From contig PAHI01000048.1 of the NCBI GenBank assembly GCA_002705575.1, positions 1-8,350 of the forward strand: a DNA stretch of 8,350 nucleotides, given 5' to 3'. This DNA is from Fidelibacterota bacterium (lineage in GTDB: Bacteria; Marinisomatota; Marinisomatia; SCGC-AAA003-L08; GCA-002719095). Each line of letters begins with the position of its first letter. Position 1 is the stretch's first letter. Made by a program: the position numbers and the translations under genes. Below the pieces are notes generated by a model. The model was not told the DNA's origin. It ran no database searches and saw only the letters and a program-made list of their open reading frames with translations. Below are positions 7,022 through 8,350 of this stretch, piece by piece.

Positions 7022-8350
7022 ATAGTTTAGACAACGTTTTTAATAATAATAGTAATAGTAATACTGGAACAAAGTTTTGAAAAAATTTGAAGAATGAATC
7101 TCTTGGCGAATAAATAAAAGACATAAAAATAACAAGCCATAAAATTTTATAAAAAATATTCTGATTAGATAATTTTTCTAGCTTAAAAATGAAAATTAAA
7201 AATATTAGAAAAAAAATACTAAAGAACCTATGATCAAATAAATCATAAAACTCTGCAACAATTGAACTTCCTGTACCAAAACCAGCTAAATATGAAGGCT
7301 TGTTCAAATAGTATGTCAATTGGTTAGATAAGTAGTTTGATTTTCTTAATAATGTTATTGTTCTTCCCTGATTAAAAACATTTTCATCAACTAAATTGAA
7401 TAATCTATTAAAATAGTCAACAATAGGGGTAAACAAATATGGGGTAGAATTATTTACAAATCCTTCTTCATTATACTCAATTAAAAATAATGAAACTTCA
7501 GCTGGAAGAGAAATATATTTAACTTGAGCAAATATTTCAAAATCATTTTTTTTAGAATCAGTAGATCTTAAAAATTCTATTAAAGTGAAAAAAATAAATA
7601 AAGAAAATACTATTGGAATAACTTTTCGAAAATTAATTTTTTTCAAATTATTTCTCACATACAAAAACAAAAAGAAAAACAAAAGTAACATACCTCTTTG
7701 ACCCCTAAGTGAAAATATAATTAAGTTAAGAAAGAAAAATCTGGAATATTTATTTAGAGAATCTATAGATTTGGTAGAAGCTAAAAATATTATATAAATA
7801 GAATTATAAATAATTTGAAAGGTATTTGATAGATTATAAAGAAGATCTCCTTCAAACTCTCCTGTAAAAATATCTAGATAATTTCCAGTGCTAAGCGCCA
7901 GATTTAAGGAATAAATATTTAACATAAATACAAGTGGAGAAAACAACTTGAAGATAAAAGTTAGCAACTTATAAAAAGTAGAATCTTCATTAATTATATA
8001 CCTTTTTTTGTTATTAAAAGTAAAAAAAGATACAGCTAACATAAAAGCTAATAAAATTCCTTCATTAAGAAATAAAAAAATATGTGCAGTTCTTAAACTA
8101 AGCGTAGTATGAAAAAACAAATTAGTCTCTAAAAAATTCGAAATATTTAAAAAATCTAATAAAATTCTTGAGCCAATAAATGCAAAATATGTGGTAAAGA
8201 AAATTGATGGTGAAGATCCCCAACCATTTTTTCTGATAGTATAAATAAAAATTAATAAACATGATAAAACATAGCTAGTTTCAAAAAAGAAAATAGAAAA
8301 ATTCCAATTTTCATTTTCAATTATATTAAAATGAAAAAGATTTAATAAAA
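6999..8350 (-). CDS. wzy: Wzy-type oligosaccharide repeat-unit polymerase (start beyond right edge)
   Basis: The visible part is 449 codons of a highly hydrophobic inner-membrane protein, with about eleven or twelve candidate membrane segments by eye. The frame stays open from the TAG at 7001-6999 to the last base, with no in-frame ATG to the right of 8120. The TTG at 8120-8118 is an internal Leu, because family-like sequence (SPSIFFTTYFAFIGSRILLD, about 8211-8152) lies upstream of it. Other marks of the O-antigen polysaccharide polymerase family are SLRGQRGMLLLF (centred near 7700) and AGFGTGSSIVAEFYDLF (about 7285-7235). Both lie in or near loops and contain the Arg and Glu typical of these enzymes. 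The protein would join undecaprenyl-linked repeats in the periplasm. A large loop lies between the RGQRG segment and the last membrane pairs. Sequence is poorly conserved in this family, so the call rests on topology, these motifs and cluster context. Confidence 0.87.
   Translation of the reverse strand, partial: LLNLFHFNIIENENWNFSIFFFETSYVLSCLLIFIYTIRKNGWGSSPSIFFTTYFAFIGSRILLDFLNISNFLETNLFFHTTLSLRTAHIFLFLNEGILLAFMLAVSFFTFNNKKRYIINEDSTFYKLLTFIFKLFSPLVFMLNIYSLNLALSTGNYLDIFTGEFEGDLLYNLSNTFQIIYNSIYIIFLASTKSIDSLNKYSRFFFLNLIIFSLRGQRGMLLLFFFLFLYVRNNLKKINFRKVIPIVFSLFIFFTLIEFLRSTDSKKNDFEIFAQVKYISLPAEVSLFLIEYNEEGFVNNSTPYLFTPIVDYFNRLFNLVDENVFNQGRTITLLRKSNYLSNQLTYYLNKPSYLAGFGTGSSIVAEFYDLFDHRFFSIFFLIFLIFIFKLEKLSNQNIFYKILWLVIFMSFIYSPRDSFFKFFQNFVPVLLLLLLLKTLSKLYELRIKS

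Noticed and set aside
1..8350. A novel defence, mobile or CRISPR-type system
   Set aside because: No nuclease, helicase, transposase, integrase, reverse transcriptase, direct-repeat array or terminal repeat is visible. All genes fit a polysaccharide synthesis cluster.

Overview
The window is the interior of a Wzy-dependent surface-polysaccharide (O-antigen or capsule) gene cluster. Every supported gene lies on the minus strand and is transcribed from right to left. The genes are packed almost without gaps: spacers run from 0 to 35 nt, and three junctions overlap. There is no RNA gene, mobile element, CRISPR array, terminator or non-coding stretch above 35 nt. Both edges cut through genes.

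Organism: the DNA is very AT-rich, and the proteins are rich in Asn, Lys, Ile and Phe. I see no convincing Shine-Dalgarno sequence before the starts I read by eye (rmlD, rmlC, rmlA, the 213-aa gene, the CgeB-like gene and the aminotransferase). Together with RmlA and RmlC proteins that resemble the Bacteroidota type, this favours a Bacteroidota, probably flavobacterial, genome. That is an inference; other AT-rich marine bacteria are not excluded.

Layout in transcription order. (1) 8350-6999: a multi-spanning Wzy-type polymerase whose start lies beyond the right edge. (2) 7021-6101: a sialyltransferase/polysialyltransferase-like glycosyltransferase. (3) 6120-4915: a KpsS/KpsC-like capsule glycosyltransferase. 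(4) 4918-4349: a left-handed beta-helix acyltransferase of the capsule O-acetyltransferase type. (5) 4335-3190: a DegT/DnrJ/EryC1/StrS PLP sugar aminotransferase. (6) 3154-2207: a CgeB-like GT-B glycosyltransferase. (7) 2206-1565: an unrecognised 213-aa Asn-rich protein, perhaps a glycosyltransferase. (8) 1563-694 rmlA, (9) 691-137 rmlC, (10) 133 to the left edge, the N-terminus of rmlD. No rmlB is present in the window.

How they work together: RmlA, RmlC and RmlD, with an RmlB encoded elsewhere, would make dTDP-L-rhamnose. The aminotransferase would make an amino sugar, possibly from the same dTDP-4-keto-6-deoxyglucose intermediate. Three or four glycosyltransferases would assemble the repeat unit, the acyltransferase would decorate it, and Wzy would polymerise lipid-linked repeats in the periplasm. 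The system type is well known. The points worth a second look are an acyltransferase whose expected catalytic His reads Asn, two neighbouring transferases from families that use CMP-linked ulosonic acids, the unrecognised 213-aa gene, and a polymerase whose frame continues past an apparent TTG start.
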